DNA from: Psoroptes ovis
Lineage: Eukaryota > Arthropoda > Arachnida > Sarcoptiformes > Psoroptidae
Direction of reading: 5' to 3'
Assembly: GCA_002943765.1 (NCBI GenBank)
Contig: PQWQ01000015.1
Location: 310,001-374,000, forward strand
DNA length: 64,000 bases
In this document: positions 19,617 to 30,372 of the stretch, piece after piece
Layout: each line of letters starts with the position of its first letter
How positions within the stretch are numbered: position 1 is the stretch's first letter
Notes under the pieces: model-generated
Told to the model about the DNA's origin: nothing
Seen by the model: the letters and a program-made list of their open reading frames with translations, nothing else
Databases searched by the model: none
Program-made: the position numbers and the translations under genes

Positions 19617-20162
19617 ATGTCTGAAGCGAATGAATGTTCGCAACAAAAAAAATTCAAATTTAAAATCAAAAAGTTAAAAAATAATCATTCAAAAAGTGTA
19701 CAAGTATTGCCGAAGAACTCATTGATTCTTGTTAAAAGGCGATTAATTTCACATCCTAAATCAAATTCGAGAAAGCATAAATACAAATTCTATGTGAAAC
19801 GTATGAAAAATTTGGTCGAAATAAATCCACTCAAATCTTCATTAATTAAAATCAAATGTTTCGGAATTCATAAACGTCGAAGGGATGTTCAGCAAATGAA
19901 ATGTTCATTGGAAATTGATAAAAGTTCAGAATGTTCTCAGGAAGAAAAGCAGAAACAAGTAAAACAACAAAATAACGAAAAAATACTTTCAAATTCATCA
20001 GAATCACAAAATGAAATCCATGAAAATCATAATTTGAATGGCAATCAACAGAATGATCTTAATGAACAAAATATGTCATCTTCAATTATAATTGTTTCAA
20101 TTTTGACAGCATTAACCAGTTACATATTGATCAGAATTTTGAGTAAATTTTTTGAAAAATAA
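19617..20162 (+). CDS. Basic tail-anchored-like protein, unknown
   Basis: 181 residues from ATG 19617. The first 90 residues are strongly basic (KKFKFKIKKLK, KRMKNLVEINP), the middle is Gln/Asn/Glu-rich, and one hydrophobic helix lies near the C-terminus (about 157-175, IIIVSILTALTSYILI) followed by SKFFEK. With no N-terminal signal and a C-terminal helix, it resembles a tail-anchored membrane protein with a cytosolic or nuclear-facing basic domain. No family recognised. It starts about 190 bp after the satellite. Its TAA stop overlaps an AATAAA signal, and its 3' end meets the convergent STEEP1 homologue 24 bp away. Confidence 0.6.
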   Translation: MSEANECSQQKKFKFKIKKLKNNHSKSVQVLPKNSLILVKRRLISHPKSNSRKHKYKFYVKRMKNLVEINPLKSSLIKIKCFGIHKRRRDVQQMKCSLEIDKSSECSQEEKQKQVKQQNNEKILSNSSESQNEIHENHNLNGNQQNDLNEQNMSSSIIIVSILTALTSYILIRILSKFFEK

Positions 20163-20169
20163 ATTTATT
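20158..20169. terminator. Palindromic bidirectional poly(A) signal
   Basis: AATAAATTTATT is its own reverse complement, so it gives AATAAA on both strands. On the plus strand it overlaps the TAA stop of the 19617 gene. On the minus strand it lies 18 bp beyond the stop of the STEEP1 homologue. Confidence 0.6.
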
Positions 20170-20186
20170 TACAAAATTGAAAATAT

Positions 20187-20894
20187 TTACAAAAATTTCT
20201 TATCAATCAATGTTCCTTTTGGCTTTTTGTTTCCATCATCATCATCTTGATCAGCATCTTTTTTATTAAGTAATCGTTTTCTTTCCAACTGTCTCTCGAT
20301 AATACGAGCATTAGCAGCATATGAATCGGAAATTTCACGTGTTTCAATTTCTTCTTCTTCTTCATCAACAGTTGATACTGTAACCGAACTAAATTTACCC
20401 ATTTCTTTTTTTGTTATGAATATTTTATTATTTTGATCATTTGACATTGATGACGATGATGATTGGTTTCGATGTTTATTATAAAATGATTGTTTTGAAC
20501 GTTCAACCAGTGAACCATGAATTAGAAAAATAATACTTTTTGTTGATTTTTTCGAAAATAATTCTTGTTGATAGCCAATAAATAAGCTGCATCGTGGACA
20601 ACGACGAATATAACGACGTTCAAAATTATTTTCATGAAAAATTTGCATTAAATCATTATCATTTGGATCTGGTGCATAAAATTTATAGATTAAATCTTCA
20701 CGTTTATCATCCAATACACGACTACCATCTTTTTTTCGTAATGGCAGTGTTTCTAATGATTTATTAATGATCAAACACATTTGACCACATAAACAATCAT
20801 AAACCAATAGATTTGAATTGTCATTATTATTGAATTCATGTTGTTGATTTTGTTTATCCGTACAAAGTATACTTCTTGAGATGACTTTGGGCAT
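20187..20894 (-). CDS. STEEP1: STEEP1 (CXorf56) homologue
   Basis: 235 residues, single exon; the human protein is about 222. The start MPKVISRSILCTDKQ and end KGTLIDKKFL match the two conserved ends of the family. In between are YDCLCGQM (Cys34, Cys36), an LPLRKKDGSRVLD motif (about 50-62), RRCPRCSLFIGYQ (Cys99, Cys102), probably a metal-binding set, and the signature MGKFSSVTVSTVDEEEEEIE (165-184). A coiled SYAANARIIERQLERKR follows. In mammals STEEP1 promotes exit of the STING adaptor from the endoplasmic reticulum; the function in arthropods is not established. All conserved blocks are present with no break. It is convergent with the 19617 gene. Confidence 0.95.
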   Translation of the reverse strand: MPKVISRSILCTDKQNQQHEFNNNDNSNLLVYDCLCGQMCLIINKSLETLPLRKKDGSRVLDDKREDLIYKFYAPDPNDNDLMQIFHENNFERRYIRRCPRCSLFIGYQQELFSKKSTKSIIFLIHGSLVERSKQSFYNKHRNQSSSSSMSNDQNNKIFITKKEMGKFSSVTVSTVDEEEEEIETREISDSYAANARIIERQLERKRLLNKKDADQDDDDGNKKPKGTLIDKKFL

Positions 20895-22985
20895 TTTTTT
20901 AAAAATTTCTTATAAACTAAAATTTATATAAAATTATTTGTCAAATTATGAAGAATTACCAAAACAACGTTGTGAAATTCCTCTGGTTATGACAGCTGAT
21001 ATTTTTTTTTTCTTTTTCTTACCAACACCATCTTTCGATTATTTCTTTTTCTTATAAAAATTTTGTTTCTTCATCAAAAGATGGCTTTAGGCTTTTTGAG
21101 TTTCAAATTTTTGAAAAAAAAATTCATTTTTTAAATATCATCAAAGTGTTGAACCTAGAAATGATTTAAATAAAAAAAATAAAGATTAACAAGAAATATT
21201 TATCATAATCATCATTACCGTCATTTCTATGAAAATGCTTCAATCAATTTTGAAAATATAATCGGTCTGGTTTTCGATCACCTTTTTAAAACATTTAGTA
21301 TGCATTTTTTTGGTGCTGCATATATTGTTATGGCTGATTAGATATTCAATTTACAAAGTTTGAAAATTTATTGGCAATGAAAAAAAGCAGAAATAGAAAC
21401 CAAAATATTGGCTATATCATTGAAGCAAGGAAAAGAAAGAGTATAATTCATTCAAATTTTTCATTTCATTCCTTATTTTTTTGCTGTTGATTGAATCCCA
21501 AAAAAAATTTTCATTTTCATCCATAAAATCTCTCCAAGGATTTCACACCATTCATTTATAATGCTTTTGTGGATTGATCAAAAATATTTTTTTTTACACA
21601 AAATAAATTTCAAATCATCAACCATCATTTTATTCATGGCTAATTCATGAATTCAATCGAAATAAAATAAGGTGAATAATATTTTCTGAAATAAGGATTT
21701 TATAAATTCGTATGATGATTAAATTAGGCCAATGGGAAAATTTTTTTAATCACTTTAATTCCTTGTTGAATAATTAATTGCTAATAATATAGCTGGTTTA
21801 ATGAAATTTTTCTTACAATTCTCATTTTTTTTTAACTGCTCCGGTTAATCAATCTTGGAAAAATTGACCATCGTTTTCCATGTTAATCATCGAATTCATT
21901 AAGATTTTCATTTCAATTCTGTTATTATTCTATTTAAAGAAATTTTAATCGTAAAAAAAATGTATTCAAATATTTTATTTTATTTTCTATTTTTCAAATG
22001 TTGTCGTTGATTATCAATACTATTATTATTATTATGTATTTAGATCATTAGTGCCATCATCATCATCATCATCATTTCAGTTTTTCCATTTTTCGTTTTT
22101 TTTTCTTCTTTCATCCTGTTTCATTTTATTTTCATTAACAACAGTAACAAAATGTAATTATCATCAACATTTTTGTATTATCATCGTACTTATACTCTCA
22201 TTCTCTCATCATCATCATCTATCTATGTTTGTTAGAAGAAAGAAAAGAAGAAGAAGAAGAAGAGTAGAAAGATATTTCCTGATCTATGAAATGTGAAAAG
22301 CATATTCTTGAACCAACCAGTCAAACAAGCAAACGAACAACCAAACCGACAAACAAACAAATAAAAATGAATCGAAAATGAATGAATGAAATGAAATGAA
22401 ATAGTTTGATCATTTTGAAAATAATCGTAATGAAATAAGCTGATGAAATGAAATAGAAATTGTACAACATTGAAATCAAATAATAATAATAACAATAATA
22501 ATCACATTGATAATATAATGGAAATGAAATAAATAAATTTTTTTTTGTGTGTGTCAAATATTTTTTTTTCATTTGAAAGTTTATCATTATTATTATTATT
22601 ATTATTGTTATCCGAAGAAGATGAAGAAGAAGAGAAAAAAGTAATCATCACATGAGAATTTAGAATATCTTTAGAAACACATACACATGGTTCATACAAA
22701 AGAAAAAGTTTTTTTTTTGTTATCCATTTTTCTCTTGTTGATTATTATTGGTCGCTTGGTTGTTGGTTTGTTGTTTGGTTATATTGTCATTGATGATGGC
22801 ACGATTCAGTTCTATATTTATTATTTTTGTAAATGTTATATGAATATGAATTTGAAATGAAAATGAAAATAAAAATAAAATATTTTGACATGAAAATATT
22901 TGCCAAAAAGTTTAACTGAGATTTTTTCTTTTCATTTATTCATTCATTTTTGGTTGTATTATGTTGATTTTGATTGTGTTTTTTT
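20895..22985. other. Intergenic region, no gene seen
   Basis: It holds the 5' flank of the STEEP1 homologue and the 3' flank of the kinase homologue. There are AAG/TTC runs near 22240-22260 and TAA/ATT runs near 22480-22610. Open frames here are short and low complexity. Confidence 0.6.
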
Positions 22986-23187
22986 TCAATTTTTTTTTCT
23001 GTTTGTTTGAAAATATTTTGTAAATTCAGTGCATATAATTTGAAAATCATTCATATGGCCATGAATTTTTTTCATACGTATCAATATGAACATTTGTGGA
23101 TCGGTTTGAAAAATATCCATACGAAATACTAATATTATCATTTTTGATGTCGATATACAACAACGAAACTGTCGGGTGCCATTTTTT
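22986..23187 (-). CDS. Pseudokinase last exon: KA1-like end
   Basis: Found by following the phase-2 donor of exon 5 to acceptor atcatag. It reads KNGTRQFRCCISTSK, then MIILVFRMDIFQTDP, MFILIRMKKIHGHMNDFQII and CTEFTKYF. The alternating hydrophobic strands, the basic RMKKIHG turn and the final helix fit a KA1 domain. TGA at 22986-22988. It has no ATG near its start, so ATG-based ORF finding misses it. Confidence 0.7.
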
Positions 23188-26179
23188 CTATGATAATTTT
23201 TTCTATAAAAAATAAATTTTTAAAAAAATAAATTCAAATATATGAATCATTCATTAAATATAATACAAGTAATAAAAATACAAAATGAAATGGAATAAAA
23301 TCACAAGTAATATTAAAATGTGAACACATTGAAAAATGATCGAAAAGCTTAACTAGAATAATAAAATAGATGAATAAATAAAATTGTATTAAAAACTTAC
23401 GTTATTTCCTCGAAATTTATATCTTTTTCTCTTAAAATATGTATAGCCGAATTGATACAATCTTCCAATGAATTATAATTTGTTATGATTAATGTCGATA
23501 AACTCCTATTCTTATCATTTAAATTGAATGAAGCCATTTTCGATAGCATAAGTGTTGGCGATAATGATGATGATGATGAACATGAACTATTACTACTACT
23601 TGAATAGATTATTGATTTTTTATTCTTATTCTTGAATCGATGTTCATTATTTTGGCTCAACATACTCTTATGATCGAATGAATCATTATTTTTACAAGGT
23701 GAATTGGTACAACTTCTCGATTTATTTTGAAGGGAAAATGTTTGATTTTGCTGACTTTGTAAATTAAACAATGAATTAATGCGACATAATTTTTTTGTCA
23801 ATCCATTTGATAATAATTTTTTCGCAAGACTTTTTTTCTTTAAAATTATTTGATTATCTGAATCACTGTCATCATTCATTTGACAATGATAACCTGATTT
23901 TGATCCATTATTAACATTTTGCCATTCTTCATTGGATGAAAATTGACTATCATTGCTTCTTGTCGTTGTGGAGGCTGCGGATGTCGTCTGATCATCATCA
24001 TAATCAAAGTAAGAATGGTGATATTTTCTACAGCAACACTTGATTATAATTGAATTTAAATTTCCATCATCATTATGCTGTGATTTTGGTTCAAAATACA
24101 AAAGAAAAAAAAGAACAATTAGAATTTGGTTTTGTTCAACATTTTAGAATACAGTGAACAGACCTTTTGTACTTGGAAATTGAACATTTTATTGTTGTTG
24201 TAATTAGTTTCTGTTGCTGTTACATCCCCATTATTTTCACTGTTTAATAGTCCAGAATCAACATAACCATCATCATCATCATTATCATTATTATTATCAC
24301 TGTAAATAAATTTTGAATTACACACACAATTTTGATCTTTTTTTAATAATAAGAATTCATTTTGATCATCAAAATTTTTATGGTCGATCGATTCGATACT
24401 ATTGTTTTTTATCCAATTTATTTTCATATTATTTATTTTATTGCTATTGTTTTTGTTGGCCATCATCATTAATTTACATTGCTATAAAGTCAAACAATAT
24501 AATAAACGATCGTCGTAGTGTGAAATAAATAAATAAAAAAAAGCAGAATATGGGATAAGAATAGGTCAGTCACAAGGGTATTAAAGTGAGAATGCGAACA
24601 ACAAAAAAAAAGAAATAAAATAAAATGGGAATAAAATTTAAATACCTTATTGTAATAGTGAATATTTTGTTGAATTAGCCAATAAGTTGCTGTATGGTAT
24701 GAATATTTATGCAATATATTTGAACGTAATTCTAGTATATCATTCACTTCATTACCATGCAGACGTAAACATTCAATCAATATTTTTTTGTCCAATGTTT
24801 GTTGATTTAAAATTGTATTTTCATTGTCATTATTAATTTCATTAAAATTTAATGTTTCATTAAAACTTGTATTTACATAGTCAGCATTATTATTATTATT
24901 ATTATTATTATCAGCAGTTGAATAAATCATCGATGCATTTGATTTAATTTCTGTATCCATTATATTTGTATTAAAATCAATCGTAACAACATCATTGTTG
25001 CTGTTTTTAGGAAGTATTTTTTGCATATATGAATGTCTCAAAATTTCTTTCATACGTAGGCGTTTGATCGGATTAATGTTTAACATTTGTTCAATAAGAT
25101 CTATTTGTTCATATGATAATAATTGATTTTGATTCAGGATACGCTAAAAATGAATGCGATATTTTAAAAATTTCAAATTTTTATAATAGAAAAAGACACA
25201 CATAAATGAACTAGAAAAATATTTTTATATCATCATATTTACCTTGATATGTTTAAAAATATTCATATTTTTTATCATCATTGTTTTAATAGTAAATAGT
25301 TTTTGATTTGTCAACAATTGATATAATAATATTCCACAACTCCAAACATCCAGTGTCGGCATATAAATGCGATTAGTTTCAATGTTATTATTATAATTAT
25401 CGTTCTGGTTATTTAACAATGATAATGGCCAACATTCTGGTGGCTGATATTCATTCAAACCACATTGTTCATACTCTAATTTCCTTATAAAATTTTTTGA
25501 TTTGATTTTTCCATTCGTATCATAATGATTGCTGTTATTAATACTACCGAATAAATAAATTGGACGAAAACCAATCAATTTGATCCGATTATTATTATCG
25601 ATCAATATGTTTGATGGTTTGATTGAACCATGATATAAACCATAATTTTCTTGTATATCTAATAAACATTGAACAATATCATTGAATATTTGCATTTTGA
25701 TTTGTAGAATATTTGCGATGTCACTTTTGGCAGAAATCCTTTTCAAAAAGCTTTCAAGATTACCATTTGGATAATATTGATGAACCATATAAATATTTTC
25801 TTCACTTTCAGCAAATTGTAAAAGCTTAACAATATTTTCATGATGATCGATTCGTTTCAAAAATTCTATTTCAGCATTTATCATTTTACGATCAAATTCA
25901 CTCTATTTTTGTTTTCAATCGAAATTGAATGTCAAAAAAAAGTTTAAACAGCACAAATAATACCCTTACCTTCAATAGTTTTTTGTCAATCTTTTTGATA
26001 ACAACATTCACCATTGTCGAACGGTGTATTGCCAAACAAACATGACTAAATCGACCAAAATGTAATGTTTTGTCGACTATCAAATAGCCACTCAATACAC
26101 TTTTTCTGGCATTGAATTGATTCATTTTATTAGTTTCAAATCGTTCTTGGATGAATGATTGAGAAGATGCTAGATTCAT
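22986..26179 (-). CDS. AMPK-related kinase homologue, predicted pseudokinase
   Basis: Complement of join(22986..23187, 23401..24077, 24164..24481, 24646..25143, 25243..25902, 25970..26179), 854 residues; all introns GT-AG, 67-213 bp, total length in frame. Kinase fold at about 31-335: glycine loop LHFGRFSHV keeps one Gly, VVIKK supplies the lysine (62), AEIEFL the helix-C Glu (81), YQPPE and DVWSCG are present. The catalytic HRD is HGS (161-163) and DFG is GFR (181-183), so both key Asp residues are gone. A UBA-like stretch follows (near 408-452, HTATYWLIQQN), then a long Ser/Asn linker, then a KA1-like end (about 765-854). Kinase-UBA-KA1 is the AMPK-related layout (MARK, MELK, BRSK type). 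The exact subfamily is not clear. Start chosen as the first ATG in the first exon. Confidence 0.82.
23401..24077 (-). CDS. Pseudokinase exon 5: Ser-rich linker and start of KA1
   Basis: The acceptor is atcacag, then HNDDGNLNSIIIKCCCRK. It ends SLEDCINSAIHILREKDI, NFEEI and two bases of a Thr codon at donor aac|gtaagt. Without splicing the frame would end on a TAA created by the donor itself, so that stop is not the true end. Confidence 0.75.
24164..24481 (-). CDS. Pseudokinase exon 4: linker
   Basis: The acceptor is tttatag, then QCKLMMMANKNN. Asn/Asp-rich low complexity. The donor is aag|gtctgt, phase 0. Confidence 0.7.
24646..25143 (-). CDS. Pseudokinase exon 3: end of kinase domain and UBA-like region
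   Basis: The acceptor is tttttag, then RILNQNQLLSYEQIDLIEQ and the last kinase helices (MLNINPIKRLRMKEILRHSY). An Asn run and the UBA-like segment follow. The donor is aag|gtattt, phase 0. Confidence 0.8.
25243..25902 (-). CDS. Pseudokinase exon 2: core kinase domain
   Basis: The acceptor is aaaatag, then SEFDRKMINAEIEFLKRIDH. It contains helix C, hinge, HGS loop, GFR, YQPPE and DVWSCG. The donor is aag|gtaaat, phase 0. Confidence 0.85.
25970..26179 (-). CDS. Pseudokinase exon 1: N-lobe
   Basis: Encodes the glycine-rich loop and the beta-3 lysine, ending KKIDKKLLK. The donor is aag|gtaagg in phase 0. ATG at 26177-26179; the frame is open a little further without an ATG. Confidence 0.8.
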
Positions 26180-28459
26180 CAAATTAGGCAAAGATTTTGA
26201 TAAATTGCGCGAATGGATTCGACATGTTTTTCAACGAGTTTTTCTTTGTGCCTCTCTGCTCGAAGGTAGTATGGCAAAATAATCATTGAAGCCATACGAT
26301 GAATGGCTATTTGACACTTTGACTACCAAAACAAAAATGTCCAATAAAAAACAATGAAGGTAATTATTGTCAATGTTTTAACACTGAACATTTTATGATA
26401 TGGCCCTTAAGGTATTTTATGGCCATACGAATATCACAAAATTTGATTCGTTGAATAGTGGAACTATTCAAAGAAAAAAAACAAAAAGCATTTCGCTGAA
26501 AAAAAATGAAGAAAATGCATGAAAAAAAACCAATTTTTCAAACTGCTAAATGCAGATTAAGAATTTTTGAATTCAGAAAAATGAAATAAATAAACACATA
26601 GTTGCTGGTAGTGGAAGTGAAAAAATCATGGTAAAGCACGTGGCCATAAATAATAAGCGACAACAACAACAGCCATTATTATTATTAATAATATTCAAAA
26701 AATATAAAGATAAAAAGATTATAAAAATGAAATAAAAATTTTTTTCAAATAAAAACCAAAGAAAAATATATTTTCAATGTAAAAAAAAATCAAATTATTT
26801 TTCAAAGGAAAATTGTTTGATTTCGACAGGGAGAGTGGAAAAATTTTTGAAAATTCAACTCAAAGTCAAATAAACCTAAAATGGAAATCGTTGAATTATT
26901 ATACAGACACGCACACAGTAAAACAACCAATTCAATACACCACCACCACCACCTCACTACCATATTGATAATAGGCAAAGTTTATCATAAAAATTTATGA
27001 GTTTTTCATTTTTGAACTGGGAATTTTGGATTCTACACTTTATTTATCTATTTTTCCTGAATATTATCATTCATAAAATCAATCGTTTTCTTGATTGGTT
27101 CAATGTGAATCAATCAATATGAATAGCTTTACCGAGTAAGAGTAATTTAAAGAGAGAGAGCTATGCTTGGTTATCGTTAGTTTCTGGGAATTTAAAAATT
27201 TCTATCGGAAATGAAAATTTTGAATTTTTCCAAAACAAAATTTTTGAAATTGGAAGAAAAAATGAAAAATTTTCATCACTTTATCTTAATCAGTTTTTTT
27301 TTGGACTTGATATTTAAATCTAAAATTCTAGTAACTTGATTTTATTTTATTTTATTTTTTCGGATACTTATAGAAAATCAATGGGAAAATCGATAATCAG
27401 TTATTATTCAATATTGGTCAGCTTTTTTTTCAATCGATTATCATTATTAATCTTCCAATAAAATAATCTCTGTTGGTCAAATAAAAAAAAATTGTTGTTA
27501 CAAATTATTTTGGTGGAGTCTTTTTTTTGGCACTAAAATATTTTTTTTATGAATCTCGAAGAAAATTTCACTGAAAATACGCACAACACATGAAAAAAGC
27601 GAAAAAACAATTGATTAATTCACAGTTGAAAACAAATGGGTAGAAAAAAAATTGTTGTTCATCAATTGACAGTTTTACATTTTTCTTCTTCATTGACGAT
27701 CATTTTATATCATTATTATTATTATTATTTGTCATTGGTCGATGAACCTGTTATATTGTTGAGACTGGAAAAACAAAAACAAAACAGAAAAATCATTGAT
27801 GACCTAATAAAAAATGCAAAAGAAACCAGGAATAAAAAAAAGAATCGATCGATACACATGTTCACTATTATTTATATATGGAAATAAAAATGAAAAAATT
27901 TCTGAACATATCCACACCTTTCGATATAATAATGATTATAAATATATAAATTCTGCTATTGTCATTTTTTTCCATAATATTCGTATATTTTTGCCTGAAT
28001 TATACAACTTCCTAGTTATTATATTTTATACAACAGCAATATGTATTGAATCATTGTACATTCAATTAAAAATCACATGTGATTTTGATTTTTTTTTTTG
28101 ATGAAAATTTTCTTTGGTTTTTTTGGTTTGTGTTTGGGTTATTAACCTATTCTTAGTGTCATTATATAGATTTAGTGTGTGTGTGTGTGTGTGTTGAAAA
28201 CAGAAAAATTTTGATTATACGTACGTACGTTGTCGCATAAAATAATTTGACTGACAATAAAATTCCATCATTCAATAATTGTCGTTTGTTTCGATATGAT
28301 TGTTTGTTTTTCTAAAATAAAAAATTTTGTTTTTAATCTAAAAAAAAATTTGATTTTAATCTAAAATTATTGAAAACCAAAGGTAAATAACTTTTTTTTT
28401 GTTTGATTTAATTTGATTTTAATTTAAAAAACTAAAATTTCGCTTTTTTCTAAGATAAA
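26180..28459. other. Intergenic region between divergent genes
   Basis: 2.3 kb upstream of both the pseudokinase (-) and the two-span protein (+). It contains a (CAC)n patch near 26938-26954, a GT run at about 28168-28192 and homopolymer runs. No convincing exon seen. Promoters should lie here but no clear TATA or initiator can be claimed. Confidence 0.55.
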
Positions 28460-29038
28460 ATGATCCATTGTATTAAATCACTACGAAATGGTGAATGTTT
28501 TTGTTCACGTTATGATGAAAATCGTCAAACAATGTTTTATTGTGGATTTTTTACGACTATAGCCGGTTTTATTTGGTTTTTAATCGGTTTCACAATACGA
28601 TGTGCATTTTTTGCTGAAGCTTTTGGACCATCAGTCGATGCGGTCGCATGTGGAATTATGGTTGTCGGTTTAATGATTTTGATAATTGGGCTATTTTCAA
28701 CAATCAGTATTGTTTGTACATCAAAAACTAATAACAAAACAAGTTGTATATCATCGTCATCATCATTGAATGAAAATAATCATGAATCGAGAAGACATCG
28801 AAAAAAACAAAAAACAAATGAAGATTCGTCGGCAACGGCTATCGATATTTATGACCAATCTACACCAACACATTATAGTCCTCATACAGAATCATTTAGC
28901 AGTGATTCAACACATGGATATAATTCTTCATCCGCTACATCGACAACATCATCAGCCATATCGCCATCTAGTTCACAGTCTTTGTCAAAGAATACAAAAC
29001 ATTACAGCTATCGTAAAGATATAGCAATAATTGCTTGA
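28460..29038 (+). CDS. Two-span membrane protein, unknown
   Basis: 192 residues from ATG 28460. A short Cys-containing start (MIHCIKSLRNGECFCSRYDE) leads to two hydrophobic helices at about 26-48 (FYCGFFTTIAGFIWFLIGFT) and 61-86 (AVACGIMVVGLMILIIGLFS), joined by a short loop FAEAFGPSVD. This suggests a hairpin with both ends in the cytosol. A Ser/Thr/His-rich tail of about 100 residues follows (ESRRHRKKQK, then STPTHYSPHTESFSS). Small Gly residues inside both helices suggest tight packing. No family recognised. Single exon; the tail is typical of arthropod low-complexity regions. The 3' flank up to about 29400 is probably UTR. Confidence 0.6.
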   Translation: MIHCIKSLRNGECFCSRYDENRQTMFYCGFFTTIAGFIWFLIGFTIRCAFFAEAFGPSVDAVACGIMVVGLMILIIGLFSTISIVCTSKTNNKTSCISSSSSLNENNHESRRHRKKQKTNEDSSATAIDIYDQSTPTHYSPHTESFSSDSTHGYNSSSATSTTSSAISPSSSQSLSKNTKHYSYRKDIAIIA

Positions 29039-29949
29039 TCAATCAAAATTTCATTCATTTAATTACATTTCATTTACAAAATACATTCATTAATTCATAT
29101 CGATCATACGACAAATTATACTTATAATTACAATCAGCATAATATTAATAGAATTAGTGAAACAACACTAGTGATTGCATTTAGATTGAATATTTTTTTT
29201 TTTTTTTTGAACATAAACGTATTTTAGATTTACATTCATTATTTAATTGTATTTTTCACATTCATTTCCCAATTAACGATTAAAAAAAAATAAACCATTA
29301 TACCATTGATCACGTAAAAATAATTAAATCTTTGAAAATCTTCAAAATTACAAATAAATTGATAATTATTATTAATTAAAAATGATGATAATAACACATA
29401 AACAATGCATTTCATATTGTCAATGTGTGTGTGCGCTTTCTATTTCATTTGAAATAAAATTACAATCTTTCAATATTAATTACACACATACACACATTCA
29501 TTTATTTATTCAATACTTGAAAGGATGCATCGGTTATCTTACTTTCTCACTTTGAAATATCATTTCAATTCATTTGTTTACCATAAAACGAAAATCTAAT
29601 TCTAATTTTGCATTCAATTTCTAGCGATTATAAATTTCTTTTCTTCTCGCAGCTAATTGGAATTTTTCGTTTTTCAATCACACAAATTTGAAAAATACTT
29701 TGATATAATATTAATTACATTCAAATACTTCTTTTCTACGTATTTCTAATATTGTCATATCGGTAAACGGTATTGTATAACGAAGTACAAAATACAATCA
29801 AGAATTTCGTTTCCTCAGAATAATAATTCTCTTTTATTCTTTTTTTTTCATGTATCGAAAACACAATTGAATTTCAGTATTATTAATAGCAGATATTACT
29901 ATTAAAAAACAGTCATTCTTACATTCAATTCTAAATATTTCTCATTACA

Positions 29950-30372
29950 TTACGGATACGATGCTTTGACTATTGTTTTTACTACTATTTCTTCTTTAGA
30001 TGAAAATTGATTTTTGATTATATTAGCTGCTTTGTTTTATCTATTCACTTTTCATTTCTCCAAAATTCATTTTAATTCATTCAATTCATGTATTAATGCA
30101 ATAATAATAATAAAAACAATAATAATAATAATGATCGAAAAACATTTGAAATTAAATATATATTTAAATTAAAACCATGACGTAGAAAAAAAAAGACAAT
30201 TCTAATTGAATTTTTTTTTTCTCGGGAAAAGCTGAAAAAAAATTTATATATTGAATCATTGATAATCTATGATAATAATATTCACATTGAAAAAAATAAT
30301 GGCAAAAGATTTACTTGAACCTTGAATTATCATAAATATTTGGAAAACGAATAATGCAAAAAATATGGTCAT
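29950..30372 (-). CDS. Possible two-exon small secreted peptide
   Basis: Hypothesis only: complement of join(29950..30029, 30315..30372). Exon 1 starts at ATG 30372 and reads MTIFFALFVFQIFMIIQGS, a good signal peptide, ending at donor tcaa|gtaaat. Acceptor caaag at 30030 joins in phase to ANIIKNQFSSKEEIVVKTIV, KASYP and TAA at 29950-29952, giving 45 residues. The acceptor is weak and the intron (285 bp) was chosen by eye. Confidence 0.18.

Noticed and set aside
22232..22699. Several minus-strand open frames rich in Phe, Ser and Tyr
   Set aside because: They lie in simple-repeat DNA, overlap each other in different frames and show no splice logic.
27636..28101. Two overlapping plus-strand open frames in the intergenic region
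   Set aside because: Low-complexity translations, no domain, no supporting splice sites.
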